A stretch of 64,000 nucleotides of DNA from Pseudomonadales bacterium (GCA_017854255.1 JAFMIA010000005.1:17857-81856); one strand, 5' to 3'. Numbered from the stretch's first letter, positions 16,698-27,069 are shown. Numbers and translations are program-made. Notes: generated by a model from the letters alone, not told the origin.

Positions 16698-17171
16698 ATG
16701 AACGTTAAAGAGACTCGGAAAAATCGTCGTTATGTACCAAATCTGAGTGCTGATTTGGAAAGCTGTGATGCCAATTACATTCGGTTTTTGCAGCTGTTCC
16801 CAAATCATCACACCCTTGATGCCTTGGTGTTTGCAGTATCGCTTGGCGAGCGTGAGGTCGATGTAGACATTAAGGTGACCGAGCGGTGCCCCTACACGAC
16901 CTTCGTTACGATTTCGGTCACGGGCGGCTTGGACCAACTGTCTTGGTTGGTTTGGCCGCGATTATCGATTTGTTTGTACCATGATCTTTCAACGGCCGAA
17001 GTGCTTGGGATTGGCGATCATCAAAAGTTGCGACAGCGCTACGAAATGCCGAATCAAGCGCTCCATCATCCAGATGAAAAATCACAGGTTAATCGTGCCC
17101 TTGGGGAGTTGCTCGCGGTTTGTATTGAGCACGGTCGAACCCAAGACACGGTAATGATGGTCGATGATTGA
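16698..17171 (+). CDS. DUF1249 (YqiB) family protein
   Basis: 157 residues from ATG 16698; a GTG directly before it is also possible. The family is recognised from the N-terminal YVPNLSADLESCDANYIRF pattern, the central ERCPYTTFV and the conserved MPNQALHHPDEKSQVNRFL-like tail (here ending in ALGELLAVCIEHG). In E. coli yqiB lies with nudF and cpdA upstream of parE. Here nudF and cpdA are absent and arsC takes their place. No membrane segment or signal is visible, so it is probably cytoplasmic. Its biochemical role is unknown. Confidence 0.9.
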   Translation: MNVKETRKNRRYVPNLSADLESCDANYIRFLQLFPNHHTLDALVFAVSLGEREVDVDIKVTERCPYTTFVTISVTGGLDQLSWLVWPRLSICLYHDLSTAEVLGIGDHQKLRQRYEMPNQALHHPDEKSQVNRALGELLAVCIEHGRTQDTVMMVDD

Positions 17172-17193
17172 TACGGCTGGGATTCTTTCCCGT

Positions 17194-17199
17194 TATAAT
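17194..17199 (+). promoter_or_regulatory. -10 element of a likely parE promoter
   Basis: A perfect TATAAT lies 123 bases before the parE ATG. A TTGATA at 17168-17173 would be the -35 but is 20 bases away, longer than ideal. This suggests parE-parC can be transcribed independently of waaA, with a leader of roughly 115 bases (17206-17322) in which I see no obvious structure. Confidence 0.45.
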
Positions 17200-17322
17200 C
17201 TCGCGAGCGCTCGGGTCCGCTGAGATCTGGACTGAGTTCCTACCGAAACAAAGTTGAAATCCGGCCTGTGGCATGCACATGGGCTGCCTGAAGAAGTCAT
17301 TAAGCGTTGGAATTTAAAATTT

Positions 17323-19224
17323 ATGGCCAGTAATTATCAGTCGGATTCGATCGAAGTCTTAGAGGGTCTAGATCCCGTTAGAAAACGGCCTGGTATGTAT
17401 ACCGAAACGACGCGTCCCAACCACTTGGCCCAAGAAGTGATCGATAATTGCGTCGATGAAGCGCTGGAAGGCCACGCCAACGAAATTGTGGTCATTCTGC
17501 AAAAAGACGATGCCATGGTGATCAGTGACAATGGTCGCGGGATGCCCGTTGATTTGCATCAAAAGGAAAAAGTATCCGGCGTTGAGTTAATTCTGACGCG
17601 GCTGCATTCTGGCGCAAAGTTCAACAGCGATCAGTATCGTTTCTCAGGCGGGCTGCATGGTGTTGGCGTGTCGGTGGTTAATGCACTGTCCGAGCGCTTT
17701 GAGGTGTTTGTGAAGCGCGAAGGCAACCTGCACCACATGGGGTTTAAAGATGGCGTTAAGGTCTCGCCCTTAACGGTCCTTGAACCGGTCAGTAAGCGGA
17801 ATACGGGTACCACGATCGAATTCAAACCCAATCCGCAATATTTTGACAGTCCGAAGTTTTCGGTTTCAAGGCTCAAGCACCTGCTGCGCGCTAAAGCGGT
17901 GCTGTGCCCTGGGCTCAGAGTCATTTTTAAAAATGAGCATGAAACAAATGTTGAGGATCAAACAACAGAATGGCTGTACGCGGAAGGCTTAGAAGATTAC
18001 CTGTCGATGGAGCTTGCCGGTTTTGAGGTTTTGCCCAGTGAGCCCTTTACCGGTGCGCAGTCGGGTCCGAACGAAGCAGTTGATTGGGCCGTGCAATGGC
18101 TGCCAGAGGGTGGCCAGCCCCTGACTGAAAGTTACGTCAACCTCATTCCGACGGGCATGGGCGGGACCCACGTCAATGGGTTTAGAACCGGCTTGCTAGA
18201 AGCTTTGCGTGAGTTTTGCGAATTTAGGAACCTATTGCCCAGGGGACTGAAAATTTCCGGCGAAGATATTTGGGAGCGGTGCGCGTATGTTTTGTCCGCG
18301 AAAATGCTGGATCCCCAGTTTGCGGGTCAAACCAAAGATCGATTAAATTCTCGAGATATCGCCGGCTACATTTCCTCTGCTGTTAAAGACAGTTTTAGTC
18401 TTTGGTTGAATCAGCATACCGAAGAAGGTCAAAAGCTGGCCGAAATGGCCATTAATAATGCGCAAGCGCGATTGCGTGCGGGCAAGAAGATCGCGCGAAA
18501 GAAGGTCACAACCGGCCCGGCGTTGCCCGGCAAACTGACCGATTGCTCGTGTCAGGATGCGATGATGGGCGAATTGTTCCTGGTTGAGGGGGATTCCGCC
18601 GGCGGTTCTGCAAAGCAAGCGCGCGATCGAGAGACCCAAGCCATCATGCCGCTCAAAGGTAAAATCCTCAATACGTGGGAAGTGGATTCAGCGGATATTC
18701 TTGCCTCCCAAGAGGTCCATGATATTTCCGTAGCGCTTGGGATGGATCCGGGCTCCGATGATTTGTCCGGATTACGCTATGGCAAAATTTGTATATTGGC
18801 CGATGCCGATTCCGACGGTTTGCATATTTGTAGCCTGCTGATTGCGTTGTTCGTGCGCCATTTCCCAGCTTTGGTCCGAGAAGGCCACGTCTTTGTCGCA
18901 ATGCCGCCCTTGTATCGGGTCGATGTTGGGAAAGAGGTTTTTTATGCGCTGGATGAGTCCGAGCGGGCTGCCATTTTGAATCGGATTGAAAGTCAAAAGA
19001 TCAAGGGCAAGGTCTCGGTGCAACGCTTCAAAGGCCTGGGTGAGATGAATGCGCTCCAGCTTAGAGAGACCGCGATGTCAGCTGATACCCGGCGATTGGT
19101 GCGCTTGACCGTCGAGGACACGCAGGCAGTGGATAACCTATTGGATATGCTGCTCGCTAAAAAACGGGCGGGCGATCGTAAAATTTGGCTGGAACGCAAA
19201 GGCGACCTCGCCGAACTGAACTAG
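17323..19224 (+). CDS. parE: DNA topoisomerase IV subunit B (ParE)
   Basis: ATPase subunit of the type IIA topoisomerase that unlinks daughter chromosomes. 633 residues from ATG 17323 (E. coli 630). The frame is open 69 bases earlier, but homology begins at the YQSDSIEVLEGLDPVR segment. The GHKL ATPase domain shows EVIDNCVDEAL and DNGRGMPVD, then GGLHGVGVSVVNALS. The TOPRIM domain shows EGDSAGG and DADSDGLHI, whose acidic residues bind the catalytic metal. The C-terminal RFKGLGEMN completes the family pattern. It precedes parC by 15 bases. Confidence 0.98.
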   Translation: MASNYQSDSIEVLEGLDPVRKRPGMYTETTRPNHLAQEVIDNCVDEALEGHANEIVVILQKDDAMVISDNGRGMPVDLHQKEKVSGVELILTRLHSGAKFNSDQYRFSGGLHGVGVSVVNALSERFEVFVKREGNLHHMGFKDGVKVSPLTVLEPVSKRNTGTTIEFKPNPQYFDSPKFSVSRLKHLLRAKAVLCPGLRVIFKNEHETNVEDQTTEWLYAEGLEDYLSMELAGFEVLPSEPFTGAQSGPNEAVDWAVQWLPEGGQPLTESYVNLIPTGMGGTHVNGFRTGLLEALREFCEFRNLLPRGLKISGEDIWERCAYVLSAKMLDPQFAGQTKDRLNSRDIAGYISSAVKDSFSLWLNQHTEEGQKLAEMAINNAQARLRAGKKIARKKVTTGPALPGKLTDCSCQDAMMGELFLVEGDSAGGSAKQARDRETQAIMPLKGKILNTWEVDSADILASQEVHDISVALGMDPGSDDLSGLRYGKICILADADSDGLHICSLLIALFVRHFPALVREGHVFVAMPPLYRVDVGKEVFYALDESERAAILNRIESQKIKGKVSVQRFKGLGEMNALQLRETAMSADTRRLVRLTVEDTQAVDNLLDMLLAKKRAGDRKIWLERKGDLAELN

Positions 19225-19239
19225 ATTCAAGGAAAAACC

Positions 19240-21486
19240 ATGACACTCGAGCAAGATGTCAGCAACATCGAAACCCAATCGCTGGCTGAATTTACTGAAA
19301 GTGCCTACTTAAACTACGCAATGTATGTGATCAATGATCGGGCCTTGCCGCATATTGGTGATGGCTTGAAGCCCGTTCAGCGTCGGATAACCTACGCAAT
19401 GAGTGAGCTGCGGTTAACGGCTGATGCCAAATATATGAAGTCTGCGCGCACCATTGGTGATGTGATCGGCAAATACCATCCCCATGGCGACTCTGCGAGT
19501 TATGAAGCGATGGTCCTAATGGCTCAGAGCTTTACGTATCGGTACCCGTTGGTCGATGGCCAGGGCAACTGGGGTTCGCCCGATGACCCGAAATCCTATG
19601 CGGCCATGCGCTACACCGAGTCGAAACTCACCCAGTATTCCAAAGTGTTATTGTCGGAGCTCGGTCAGGGTACGGTTGATTGGATTCCAAACTTTGATGG
19701 CACGATGGATGAGCCGGTTGTGTTGCCGGCGCGTCTGCCCAACTTGTTGCTCAATGGCGGCACCGGCATCGCCGTCGGTATGGCAACCGACATTTTGCCG
19801 CACAACTTAAACGAAATTGTCAGTGCCTGCATTCATCTGCTGGATTCGCCGAAAGCGACGGTTGCGGACCTGATGACCCACGTCCGGGGTCCAGATTTCC
19901 CAACCGGGGCAGAAATTATCTCGAGCCCTGAAGAGATTCAGCAAACCTATGAAACCGGTCGCGGCTCGGTTCGGGCTCGAGCGGTTTATAGCGTCGAGGC
20001 CGGTGAGATCGTCATTGAAGCCCTGCCCTACCAGGTGTCAGGCACCAAAATCCTTGAGCAAATTGCAGGCCAGATGCAGGCCAAAAAACTGCCCATGGTG
20101 GTCGATTTGCGCGATGAGTCCGATCATGAAAATCCAACGCGAATCGTGATTGTGCCCAAGAGTAACCGGGTCGATCTGGATACGTTGATGGGCCACCTTT
20201 TTGCCAGCACGGATTTAGAGCGGACCTATCGGGTTAATCAAAATGTGATCCAACTCAGCGGTCGGCCGGGCGTGTGCTCGCTCAAAGAAATCCTAAGCCA
20301 GTGGCTAGAGTATCGACAAACCACCGTTCTAAGGCGTTTGCAGTATAGGCTCGAGAAGATTTTGGATCGCCTGCATCTCCTTGAAGGCTTGATGATCGCG
20401 TTCTTGAACATTGATGAAGTGATTCACATTATTCGAACTGAAGATAAACCGAAACAGGTTTTGATTGATCGCTTCGCGCTAAGTGACCGTCAAGCCGAGG
20501 CGATCCTCGATTTGAGGCTGCGGCAGCTTGCGAAGCTCGAAGAAGTCAAGATTCGGGGCGAGCAAGACGAGCTTGCCGTTGAGCGTCAGTCCTTGGAGCA
20601 GATTATTGGCTCTAAAGCACGGCTCCGGACGCTCATTAAAAAAGAGTTGCTGCAAGATGCCGAAACCTATGGCGATGCTCGGCGATCGAAAATTGTTGTG
20701 CGCCAAGAGGCGCAGGCCTTTTCTGAACGAGACCTGATGTCGAACGACCCGATCACGGTGGTCTTGTCAGAAAACGGTTGGGTTCGCGCGGCGAAGGGCC
20801 ATGAGGTAAAAGTCGAGGAACTGAGCTATCGATCGGGGGATCAGTTCCAAGTTGCGGCCCTGGGTAAATCAAATCAAACCGCGGTGTTTATCGACAGTTC
20901 GGGCCGCAGTTACGCGCTGGCCGCACACACCTTGCCGTCGGCTCGGGGTCAAGGCGAGCCGCTAACGGGTAAGCTCAATCCCCCGGCCGGGAGCCGCTTT
21001 ACCGGTTTAATTTTAGATGAACCGGACCAAAAGTATCTCATTGTTAGCGATGCGGGCTACGGGTTTATCGGCCGAGTCGAGGATATGATCAGTAAAAATA
21101 AGGCGGGGAAATCTTATCTCAGCGTGCCGAATGGGGCGCAAGCAATGTCGCCTTGTCGGGTCGAGTCGTCAGAGGATCAGTTGATTGCGGCCTTTACTAC
21201 CGAAGGACGGTTGTTGATATTTGAAGCGAAAGAGTTGCCAGAACTAGGGCGAGGCAAAGGCAATAAATTGATTAACATACCCAGCGCAGCCTTAAAAAGT
21301 AGAACTGAATTCCTCGGGCATGTCGTGATTTTTTCGGAAAACGACGCACTGACGGTTTATTCGGGTAAACGGCACATCACGCTAACGCTCAAAGAGTTGA
21401 CCCATTATCGAGGTGAGCGTGCCCGTCGCGGCTTAAAATTGCCGCGAGGATTTCAAAAAGTCGATCGTGTGGAATTGAAGCGCTGA
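19240..21486 (+). CDS. parC: DNA topoisomerase IV subunit A (ParC)
   Basis: DNA-cleaving subunit paired with ParE. 748 residues (E. coli 752). The winged-helix region carries [16 protein letters not shown] and the catalytic tyrosine at position 125 ([10 protein letters not shown]). The quinolone-resistance positions equivalent to E. coli Ser80 and Glu84 are Ser85 and Glu89, that is, the unmutated form. The coiled-coil and C-terminal beta-pinwheel follow from about residue 490. An AAGGAAAAA ribosome site precedes the ATG. Its TGA directly abuts the stop of the convergent AhpA/YtjB gene with no spacer. Confidence 0.98.
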   Translation: MTLEQDVSNIETQSLAEFTESAYLNYAMYVINDRALPHIGDGLKPVQRRITYAMSELRLTADAKYMKSARTIGDVIGKYHPHGDSASYEAMVLMAQSFTYRYPLVDGQGNWGSPDDPKSYAAMRYTESKLTQYSKVLLSELGQGTVDWIPNFDGTMDEPVVLPARLPNLLLNGGTGIAVGMATDILPHNLNEIVSACIHLLDSPKATVADLMTHVRGPDFPTGAEIISSPEEIQQTYETGRGSVRARAVYSVEAGEIVIEALPYQVSGTKILEQIAGQMQAKKLPMVVDLRDESDHENPTRIVIVPKSNRVDLDTLMGHLFASTDLERTYRVNQNVIQLSGRPGVCSLKEILSQWLEYRQTTVLRRLQYRLEKILDRLHLLEGLMIAFLNIDEVIHIIRTEDKPKQVLIDRFALSDRQAEAILDLRLRQLAKLEEVKIRGEQDELAVERQSLEQIIGSKARLRTLIKKELLQDAETYGDARRSKIVVRQEAQAFSERDLMSNDPITVVLSENGWVRAAKGHEVKVEELSYRSGDQFQVAALGKSNQTAVFIDSSGRSYALAAHTLPSARGQGEPLTGKLNPPAGSRFTGLILDEPDQKYLIVSDAGYGFIGRVEDMISKNKAGKSYLSVPNGAQAMSPCRVESSEDQLIAAFTTEGRLLIFEAKELPELGRGKGNKLINIPSAALKSRTEFLGHVVIFSENDALTVYSGKRHITLTLKELTHYRGERARRGLKLPRGFQKVDRVELKR

Positions 21487-22506
21487 TTAAACACTTTGGC
21501 CAGCAGCGTTCATTGTGAGGGTGTGCAGGACGAGGTCTGAGGCAAATGACGACGACAATGGCGCGGTTTCAAAAGCGGGATGACTGATGTGCGCGAGCTG
21601 AGTCTTGGTTTGCTCATCTAAAACGAGCATGCCCCGACTCAACGAGGCCAGATATTTAACGCGTTTTCCAAGGCCTTCCGAGGCCTCAGCTTGGTCAATG
21701 CCATAGGCCATGCGAATGTTAAGACCGGGCACGGCCGCCAGTTGAGTATGCATCGCCTCAAAGAATTCGAGGCCTTTTTGGGCCGGGTCAGCTTGCTGGA
21801 AGTGGACTTCATAATCCCCGGGTTGAAGCTCGGTCAATTTTCCGAAACACTGGCCGGCAGTTGCCTTGAGCGCCGCTAAAGGCACAAGTCTTGCCGGGTC
21901 GAGCTTGATGCAAAATATCGCCACCACGGCACTGTTTGAAGGCGTTGGGGTATGCTCGACAACTGGGTTGGGTGCGGTTGCTTTTTGGCCGAACTTCAAA
22001 CTGAGCCAAATCAAAATGAAGTCGCCGAACTTCCACGCGGTGAAGCCCATGACAGCGGTCATGGCGGAAATCATACAGAGGGTCTGAATCAGGAGGGCCC
22101 GCATCAAAGCGGCGCTTGGCGCTCGATTCACGATCAGTGACAGCTGCCCGATGATTAAACCTTCATACTCTAAGGCCGCCGTGTACTCGGCGCGCGCTGC
22201 CGGGGCCTGGCCGCTGGCGAGCACTAAACGGTTATCAGGGCTTACGACTTCGGCGCGACCCATGCCAGTCGCTTGCGCCAATTGATCCAGAATCACGGCG
22301 AGCGCGACCCAATCCTTTGTGGCCAAATACAGGGCGGCGTCGGGTGTTTTATGCGTCAGTAAGGTTTCAGCCAATTGCCGTTCAGCTTGGTCTGTTTGAG
22401 ATTGAAGACTGATGACAGCGGTCAGGAGTACAAGGCCACTGCCAATTAGAAAAGGCACGATACACAGCGTTAATATGCGAAAGCGCAAATCTTGCATGAC
22501 AAACAT
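21487..22506 (-). CDS. AhpA/YtjB-type membrane protein with a cyclase-like cytoplasmic domain
   Basis: 339 residues. A transmembrane segment at about 9-33 and a second at 133-158 frame a periplasmic loop of about 100 residues. The position, divergent from serB, is the conserved place of ytjB (smp) in enterics and ahpA in pseudomonads, which supports the family call. The C-terminal 195-325 looks to me like a degenerate class III nucleotidyl cyclase: PGDYEVHF (229-236) matches the metal-binding GD strand, RMAYGI the next strand, and EGLGKRVKYLASLSRGMLVL the final helix. The first metal Asp and the Asn/Arg pair are missing, so it should be inactive. Start is uncertain: ATG at 22497 is equally possible. 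Confidence 0.75.
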   Translation of the reverse strand: MFVMQDLRFRILTLCIVPFLIGSGLVLLTAVISLQSQTDQAERQLAETLLTHKTPDAALYLATKDWVALAVILDQLAQATGMGRAEVVSPDNRLVLASGQAPAARAEYTAALEYEGLIIGQLSLIVNRAPSAALMRALLIQTLCMISAMTAVMGFTAWKFGDFILIWLSLKFGQKATAPNPVVEHTPTPSNSAVVAIFCIKLDPARLVPLAALKATAGQCFGKLTELQPGDYEVHFQQADPAQKGLEFFEAMHTQLAAVPGLNIRMAYGIDQAEASEGLGKRVKYLASLSRGMLVLDEQTKTQLAHISHPAFETAPLSSSFASDLVLHTLTMNAAGQSV

Positions 22507-22603
22507 CGAAGGATTCGTGGCGCGCAGTATATCGTACTAACTTGTCGGCTGTCGCCGATGCGTCAATTGTTGGATAATGCGCGCTCGTCGAGGAATTAAA
22601 ACG

Positions 22604-23812
22604 ATGCAGAACGTCTTTCTTATCAATGTCACGGGTCAAGACCGTCGTGGGTTAACGGCAAAATTGACGAATATTCTCGCCCAGGCCGGAATGGAAGTTC
22701 TGGATATGGGGCAGTCGGTTATTCATGACTATTTAACGCTGGGCATTTTGGTGCGTTCAGGACTTGAGCAAAATAGCGCGATCGATCAACTAAAAACGAT
22801 GTGTGTGGCAGAGGGGTTGTCGGTTGAAGCGGCAGTTGTGACAGATCTTGAGTATTCTGACTGGGTCAGGCGGCAGGGCCAGACGCGTAGCATCTTGACC
22901 ATTCTGGGTCGAAAAATAACGGCAGCACAATTGTCCCGGTTAGCGCGCATTGTGACCGATGAAGGCTTGAATATTGATCATATTAATCGGCTCTCTGGGC
23001 GCGTCCCGCTTGAGCCGTCCGAAAAGCCCACGCGGGCGTGTCTTGAATGGTCACTTCGGGGTACCCCGAGCCCGTTATTCAGGAAAAAACTGATGGCGCT
23101 GGCGACGGAACTGACGCTGGATCTTGCCGTGCAGGAAGACGGCATCTATCGTCGGCATCGACGACTCATTGCTTTTGATATGGACTCTACGCTGATTGAA
23201 ACCGAAGTCATTGACGAGTTGGCAAAACACAAGGGTGTTGGGGCTGAGGTTGCCAAAATTACCCACCAAGCGATGTCTGGAGAACTTGATTTCCGGGAAA
23301 GTTTGATCCGGCGTGTGGCGCTGCTTGAGGGCTTACCCGAGACAATCCTCAGTACGGTTGCCGCCCAATTGCCACTGACCGAAGGGGTCGCGTCGTTGTT
23401 CAAAACCCTCAAGTTATTGGGCTACAAGACGGCGATTTTGTCTGGTGGCTTTGATTATTTTGGTCATGCCCTACAGGCCCAATTGGGTGTTGATCATGTC
23501 TTTGCGAATCGGTTGGAAATTGTTGACGGTTTCCTAACCGGACGCGTTTTGGCCCCTGTCGTGGATGCCGAAGCGAAAGCACGAATCCTCAGAGCGCTGG
23601 CGGAGAAAGAAGGCATCTCGATGGCGCAAACCATTGCCGTGGGCGATGGCGCAAACGATTTAGAAATGCTGGGCGCAGCCGGGCTGGGCATTGCGTATCA
23701 CGCGAAGGACTTGGTGCGAGAGCGGTCTCGGCACGCAATTTCTACCCTGGGACTGGATAGTATTCTTTATTTGTTGGGAATCAGCGATCGAGACCAGCTT
23801 GGCGCCTCCTAG
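22604..23812 (+). CDS. serB: Phosphoserine phosphatase SerB
   Basis: Final step of serine synthesis: phosphoserine to serine. 402 residues from ATG 22604, which has AGGA nine bases before it; the frame opens 27 bases earlier. The long N-terminal half carries ACT-type regulatory sequence (VTGQDRRGLTAKLTNIL, then SILTILGRKITAAQLSRL), as in the pseudomonad enzyme. The HAD domain starts near residue 190 with AFDMDSTLIETEVIDELA, whose first Asp is the nucleophile. LSGGFDYF and VGDGANDLEML are the later catalytic motifs. It is divergent from the AhpA/YtjB gene. Confidence 0.97.
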   Translation: MQNVFLINVTGQDRRGLTAKLTNILAQAGMEVLDMGQSVIHDYLTLGILVRSGLEQNSAIDQLKTMCVAEGLSVEAAVVTDLEYSDWVRRQGQTRSILTILGRKITAAQLSRLARIVTDEGLNIDHINRLSGRVPLEPSEKPTRACLEWSLRGTPSPLFRKKLMALATELTLDLAVQEDGIYRRHRRLIAFDMDSTLIETEVIDELAKHKGVGAEVAKITHQAMSGELDFRESLIRRVALLEGLPETILSTVAAQLPLTEGVASLFKTLKLLGYKTAILSGGFDYFGHALQAQLGVDHVFANRLEIVDGFLTGRVLAPVVDAEAKARILRALAEKEGISMAQTIAVGDGANDLEMLGAAGLGIAYHAKDLVRERSRHAISTLGLDSILYLLGISDRDQLGAS

Positions 23813-23894
23813 TCCAACGGCCTCGCCATCGACTGTACAATCTCGGTAAGATAGCGTCTTGATAGATTAAGCACATTGCAGGTAGAGGGTAGTT

Positions 23895-24470
23895 ATGGCC
23901 AATTATTCCACGAACGAATTTAAATCTGGCTTGAAGGTTTTGCTTGAGGGGGATCCCTGCAGCATTGTGGAAAATGAGTTTGTGAAGCCGGGTAAGGGGC
24001 AAGCGTTCAATCGCGTTCGACTGAAGAACTTGAAAACAGGTCGGGTTTGGGAGAGAACCTTCAAGTCGGGGGAGAGCCTTGAAGGCGCTGACGTCATGGA
24101 ATACGAGATGGAATATATGTATTCAGACGGCGAGTATTGGCATTTCATGAAAACCGATGACAGTTTTGAGCAAATTGCAGCGGATAAAAATGCGGTCAGC
24201 GAAGGGATACAGTGGTTGAAGGAAAATAGCCGGTGTACGGTGACCTTGTGGAATGATGTGCCGATTCTCGTCGTCGCACCGAATTTTGTTGATTTGGACA
24301 TCGTTGAAACGGATCCCGGGCTCAAGGGCGATACGGCAACGGGCGGCTCAAAGCCGGCAACCTTGTCGACGGGCGCGATGGTGAAAGTCCCACTATTTAT
24401 TAATATTGGTGAATCCATTCGTGTTGATACCCGGACGGGTGAATACCAGGGGCGTAGTAAGAGCGCGTGA
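23895..24470 (+). CDS. efp: Elongation factor P
   Basis: Translation factor that relieves ribosome stalling at proline runs. 191 residues, full length, with the three-domain (KOW, EF-P, OB) plan. The modification loop reads VKPGKGQAF, placing Lys34 at the site that is beta-lysylated in E. coli. The C-terminal domain ends with RVDTRTGEY, the usual signature. A GAGGG ribosome site sits six bases before the ATG. The next gene, epmA, overlaps by GTGA and encodes the enzyme that charges this lysine, so substrate and modifier are coproduced. EpmB, which supplies beta-lysine, is not in the window. Confidence 0.98.
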   Translation: MANYSTNEFKSGLKVLLEGDPCSIVENEFVKPGKGQAFNRVRLKNLKTGRVWERTFKSGESLEGADVMEYEMEYMYSDGEYWHFMKTDDSFEQIAADKNAVSEGIQWLKENSRCTVTLWNDVPILVVAPNFVDLDIVETDPGLKGDTATGGSKPATLSTGAMVKVPLFINIGESIRVDTRTGEYQGRSKSA

Positions 24471-25444
24471 GCCAGGCTGGCCAATCGATGCCGACATGGC
24501 CTGTATTGAAGGCGCGCGGCAAGATGCTCGCCGCCATTCGGCAGTTCTTCGAGGCAAGATCTGTGACGGAGGTTTCAACGCCGTCCCTGAGCCGATCGGG
24601 TACGTTTGATGCGCAGTTGGCGAGCTTTGAAGTTTCGGACAAAGCGGGCAAATTATTCCTTCAAACCTCCCCAGAATATGCGCTAAAACGGGCCTTAGCC
24701 TTCTATGGTGAGGCCATCTTCGAGATTACCCCAGCGTTTCGGCGCGGAGATCATGGGCGCCAGCATAATCCAGAATTCACCATGCTCGAATGGTATCGTC
24801 CCGGCCTTGGCTTAACGGGTCTGATGTCCGAAGTCGTTGACCTGTTAAATACCTTGCCCGAACCCCCCGAGATTTGGCGTACGCGTCGGGCCGACTTGCC
24901 GGTTTATTCGTTCCGGTCGGTGTTTGAGGCGCGCTTTGGTGTTAATCCAAATGAGGCCGACTTGTCGAGCCTTTGGGAGTGGGTGCAAGAAACGGGTGCG
25001 CAGGTTACCCACTTAGAGCCATACGACGATGATCAGTTCCGGTCAGATTGTTTAGACTTTTTGTTTTTGGAGGTTCTTCAACCCAGTCTCGGGGACATTT
25101 TTTTTCTGACCGAGTTTCCACAATGTCAGGCAGCGCTCGCGGAAATTGATCCTGGCACCGGTGCTGCTCAGCGATTCGAGTTGTATTGGCAGGGTACTGA
25201 GTTAGCCAATGGTTATCTTGAGCTTCGGGATCCGGCGGCTATTTTGAGCCGGCATACCTTGATGGCAGCTGCTCGAGTCAATCGCGGCCTGCCGAGCATT
25301 GCTTTTGATAGCGCGTTCGCCGAAGCGAGTGCCTTGATGCCGCCCTGTAGCGGCGTTGCACTCGGAATTGATCGATTGGTGATGGTTTGGCTAGAGGCTA
25401 AAGCCTTATCCGAGGTTCAACTATTTCCCTGGCCGAATCATTAG
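24467..25444 (+). CDS. epmA: EF-P beta-lysine ligase EpmA (PoxA/GenX/YjeA)
   Basis: Paralogue of class II lysyl-tRNA synthetase without the anticodon domain; it attaches beta-lysine to Lys34 of EF-P. 325 residues, the family length. Visible motifs are class II motif 1 ([16 protein letters not shown]), motif 2 ([28 protein letters not shown]) and motif 3 ([11 protein letters not shown]) near the C-terminus. The GTG start overlaps the efp stop. The direct efp-epmA pairing strongly supports the specific assignment. Its stop overlaps that of convergent psd by four bases. Confidence 0.96.
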   Translation: MSQAGQSMPTWPVLKARGKMLAAIRQFFEARSVTEVSTPSLSRSGTFDAQLASFEVSDKAGKLFLQTSPEYALKRALAFYGEAIFEITPAFRRGDHGRQHNPEFTMLEWYRPGLGLTGLMSEVVDLLNTLPEPPEIWRTRRADLPVYSFRSVFEARFGVNPNEADLSSLWEWVQETGAQVTHLEPYDDDQFRSDCLDFLFLEVLQPSLGDIFFLTEFPQCQAALAEIDPGTGAAQRFELYWQGTELANGYLELRDPAAILSRHTLMAAARVNRGLPSIAFDSAFAEASALMPPCSGVALGIDRLVMVWLEAKALSEVQLFPWPNH

Positions 25445-26247
25445 TTAACGAGGGTTTGACCCATCTTAATGGTGGCGCCTGGTGTGACGCACCAGTTTTG
25501 GTTCGCCTGTGTAATTAAGATCGCGGTCGAGCCCAATAAAAATCGACCCGCCTCTTGGCCTTGATCAACGGCCAGCGCCTGCATTGGTTGATCGATCGGT
25601 CGTTGCGCTTTGAAGGGTTCAGGCTGCCAAAACGGTTGAATGCCGGCAACAATCATTGCGCCGATCAGAACCAGATAATAATCCCCCTCGTTTGAGGTAA
25701 GACGCAGTACCAAGCGCTCGTTTCGAGTGAATAGCCCCGGGACGTGGGCGGCGGTTTTCTGGTTAACGGAAAAAAGGGCGCCCGGAATATATCGAGCATT
25801 CTGTAGTGCCCCTTGTTGCGGGAAATGCACTCGGTGATAGTCACTCGGCGCCAAGTAAACGGTGAGAAAACTGCCATTATTAAACGACTCTGGTAAGGCC
25901 TCACCCAGCAATTGAGGGATTGAATAATCGTGGCCTTTGGCTTGAATTGCGCGTTGGTGTTTGATGTCCCCTGTAACTGAAACCAGACCGTCGGCAGGCG
26001 ATACCAGTCTGCCAGTGAGCGGACGAGCATCATCGGTTAACGCCCGAGTAAAAAAATCATTAAACGAAACATATTGTTCGGGTTCTTTGCGTACGGCCAC
26101 GGACCAGTCAATGTTATAAATGCCGTCGAATTGTTTAATGACAAAATTCTTAAACCAAGGGATCTCAGATCGAGCGACATAGCCAATGCAGCGGGACAAG
26201 ACGTGCTGAGGAATCAGATACTGAAACAGAATAAAGAGTCGGGTCAT
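25441..26247 (-). CDS. psd: Phosphatidylserine decarboxylase proenzyme (Psd)
   Basis: Membrane-associated enzyme that makes phosphatidylethanolamine. 268 residues from ATG 26245-26247; the frame is open 99 bases further, but family homology starts at LFILFQYLIPQH. The self-cleavage motif LGST is at 238-241: cleavage between Gly239 and Ser240 leaves the pyruvoyl group on the small alpha chain. SPADG, with the Asp of the autoendoproteolytic triad, and the central DYHRVHFP are also intact. No good ribosome site precedes the chosen start. It converges on epmA and is divergent from orn (276-base gap, 26248-26523, in which I see no gene). Confidence 0.96.
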   Translation of the reverse strand: MTRLFILFQYLIPQHVLSRCIGYVARSEIPWFKNFVIKQFDGIYNIDWSVAVRKEPEQYVSFNDFFTRALTDDARPLTGRLVSPADGLVSVTGDIKHQRAIQAKGHDYSIPQLLGEALPESFNNGSFLTVYLAPSDYHRVHFPQQGALQNARYIPGALFSVNQKTAAHVPGLFTRNERLVLRLTSNEGDYYLVLIGAMIVAGIQPFWQPEPFKAQRPIDQPMQALAVDQGQEAGRFLLGSTAILITQANQNWCVTPGATIKMGQTLVN

Positions 26248-26523
26248 AAATTGGCCAATTGCAAATAAGTCGATTGCCGAATGCCGCTCACAGTTTGCGA
26301 TGAGGCATTGCACTCGGTGCAGTCTAACGCAATCTATGGGTCTCATGGATCCTTGGCGTTTGGTTTGCTCAGGCTCAGGCGCTGAAACGGTTGGTGCCTG
26401 GTTGTGATGGGTAATCGATCAGCGCCGGTGGGTTTGTCCCGCAGTCTCGTATTTTACGGTTGACTCGGGTTAAATAGGAATCATGAGTCGCAGCTCGTCG
26501 CTTGGTTCAAAGAGGAGATTCTT

Positions 26524-27069
26524 ATGACGGTAGATTCGAACAACTTGGTATGGATCGATATGGAAATGACTGGTTTGGATCCAGACACAGATCTGGTCTT
26601 GGAAATGGCAACCATCATTACCGATTCCCAGCTCAATATTGTGGCCGAGGGCCCTTGTTTAACGATTCATCAAACCGAAGCCCGGATGAATATGATGGAT
26701 GAGTGGAATACTGAGCATCACGGTGCATCCGGGTTGACCGCAAGGGTGATTGCGTCGTCCGTGACCGAGGCCGAGGCGGAAGCTGAAACGCTTGCGTTCT
26801 TACAGGATTATGTCGGCCCGCGAGATTCGCCCCTGTGCGGGAATAGTATTGGTCAAGATCGGCGGTTTATTGATCGTCACATGCCTGAGCTCGGGCGGTT
26901 TTTTCACTATCGAAACCTGGATGTCAGTGCGATTAAGGTGCTGGTGATGCGCTGGAAGCCGGAAGTTATGGATTTAGTCATCAAGCAAGGCAAGCACCGT
27001 GCTTTGGATGACATTCGCGAATCCATTGATGAGCTGAAGGTCTATCGAGAGCACGTATTCAAGATGTAG
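26524..27069 (+). CDS. orn: Oligoribonuclease Orn
   Basis: DEDDh-type 3'-5' exonuclease that degrades two- to five-base RNAs, including pGpG from cyclic-di-GMP breakdown. 181 residues. Motif I is [10 protein letters not shown], with Asp12 and Glu14 as metal ligands. Motif II is [17 protein letters not shown], and motif III is [15 protein letters not shown] with the catalytic His and last Asp. A strong AGAGGAGA site precedes the ATG. Its 3' end overlaps convergent queG by 11 bases. The HD-GYP gene at the window end makes a functional link through cyclic-di-GMP possible, but only in general terms. Confidence 0.98.
   Translation: MTVDSNNLVWIDMEMTGLDPDTDLVLEMATIITDSQLNIVAEGPCLTIHQTEARMNMMDEWNTEHHGASGLTARVIASSVTEAEAEAETLAFLQDYVGPRDSPLCGNSIGQDRRFIDRHMPELGRFFHYRNLDVSAIKVLVMRWKPEVMDLVIKQGKHRALDDIRESIDELKVYREHVFKM

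Noticed and set aside
23903..24484. A 193-codon frame antisense to efp
   Set aside because: It mirrors efp almost exactly, is rich in Ser/Pro/Thr from reverse reading and has no family motif.
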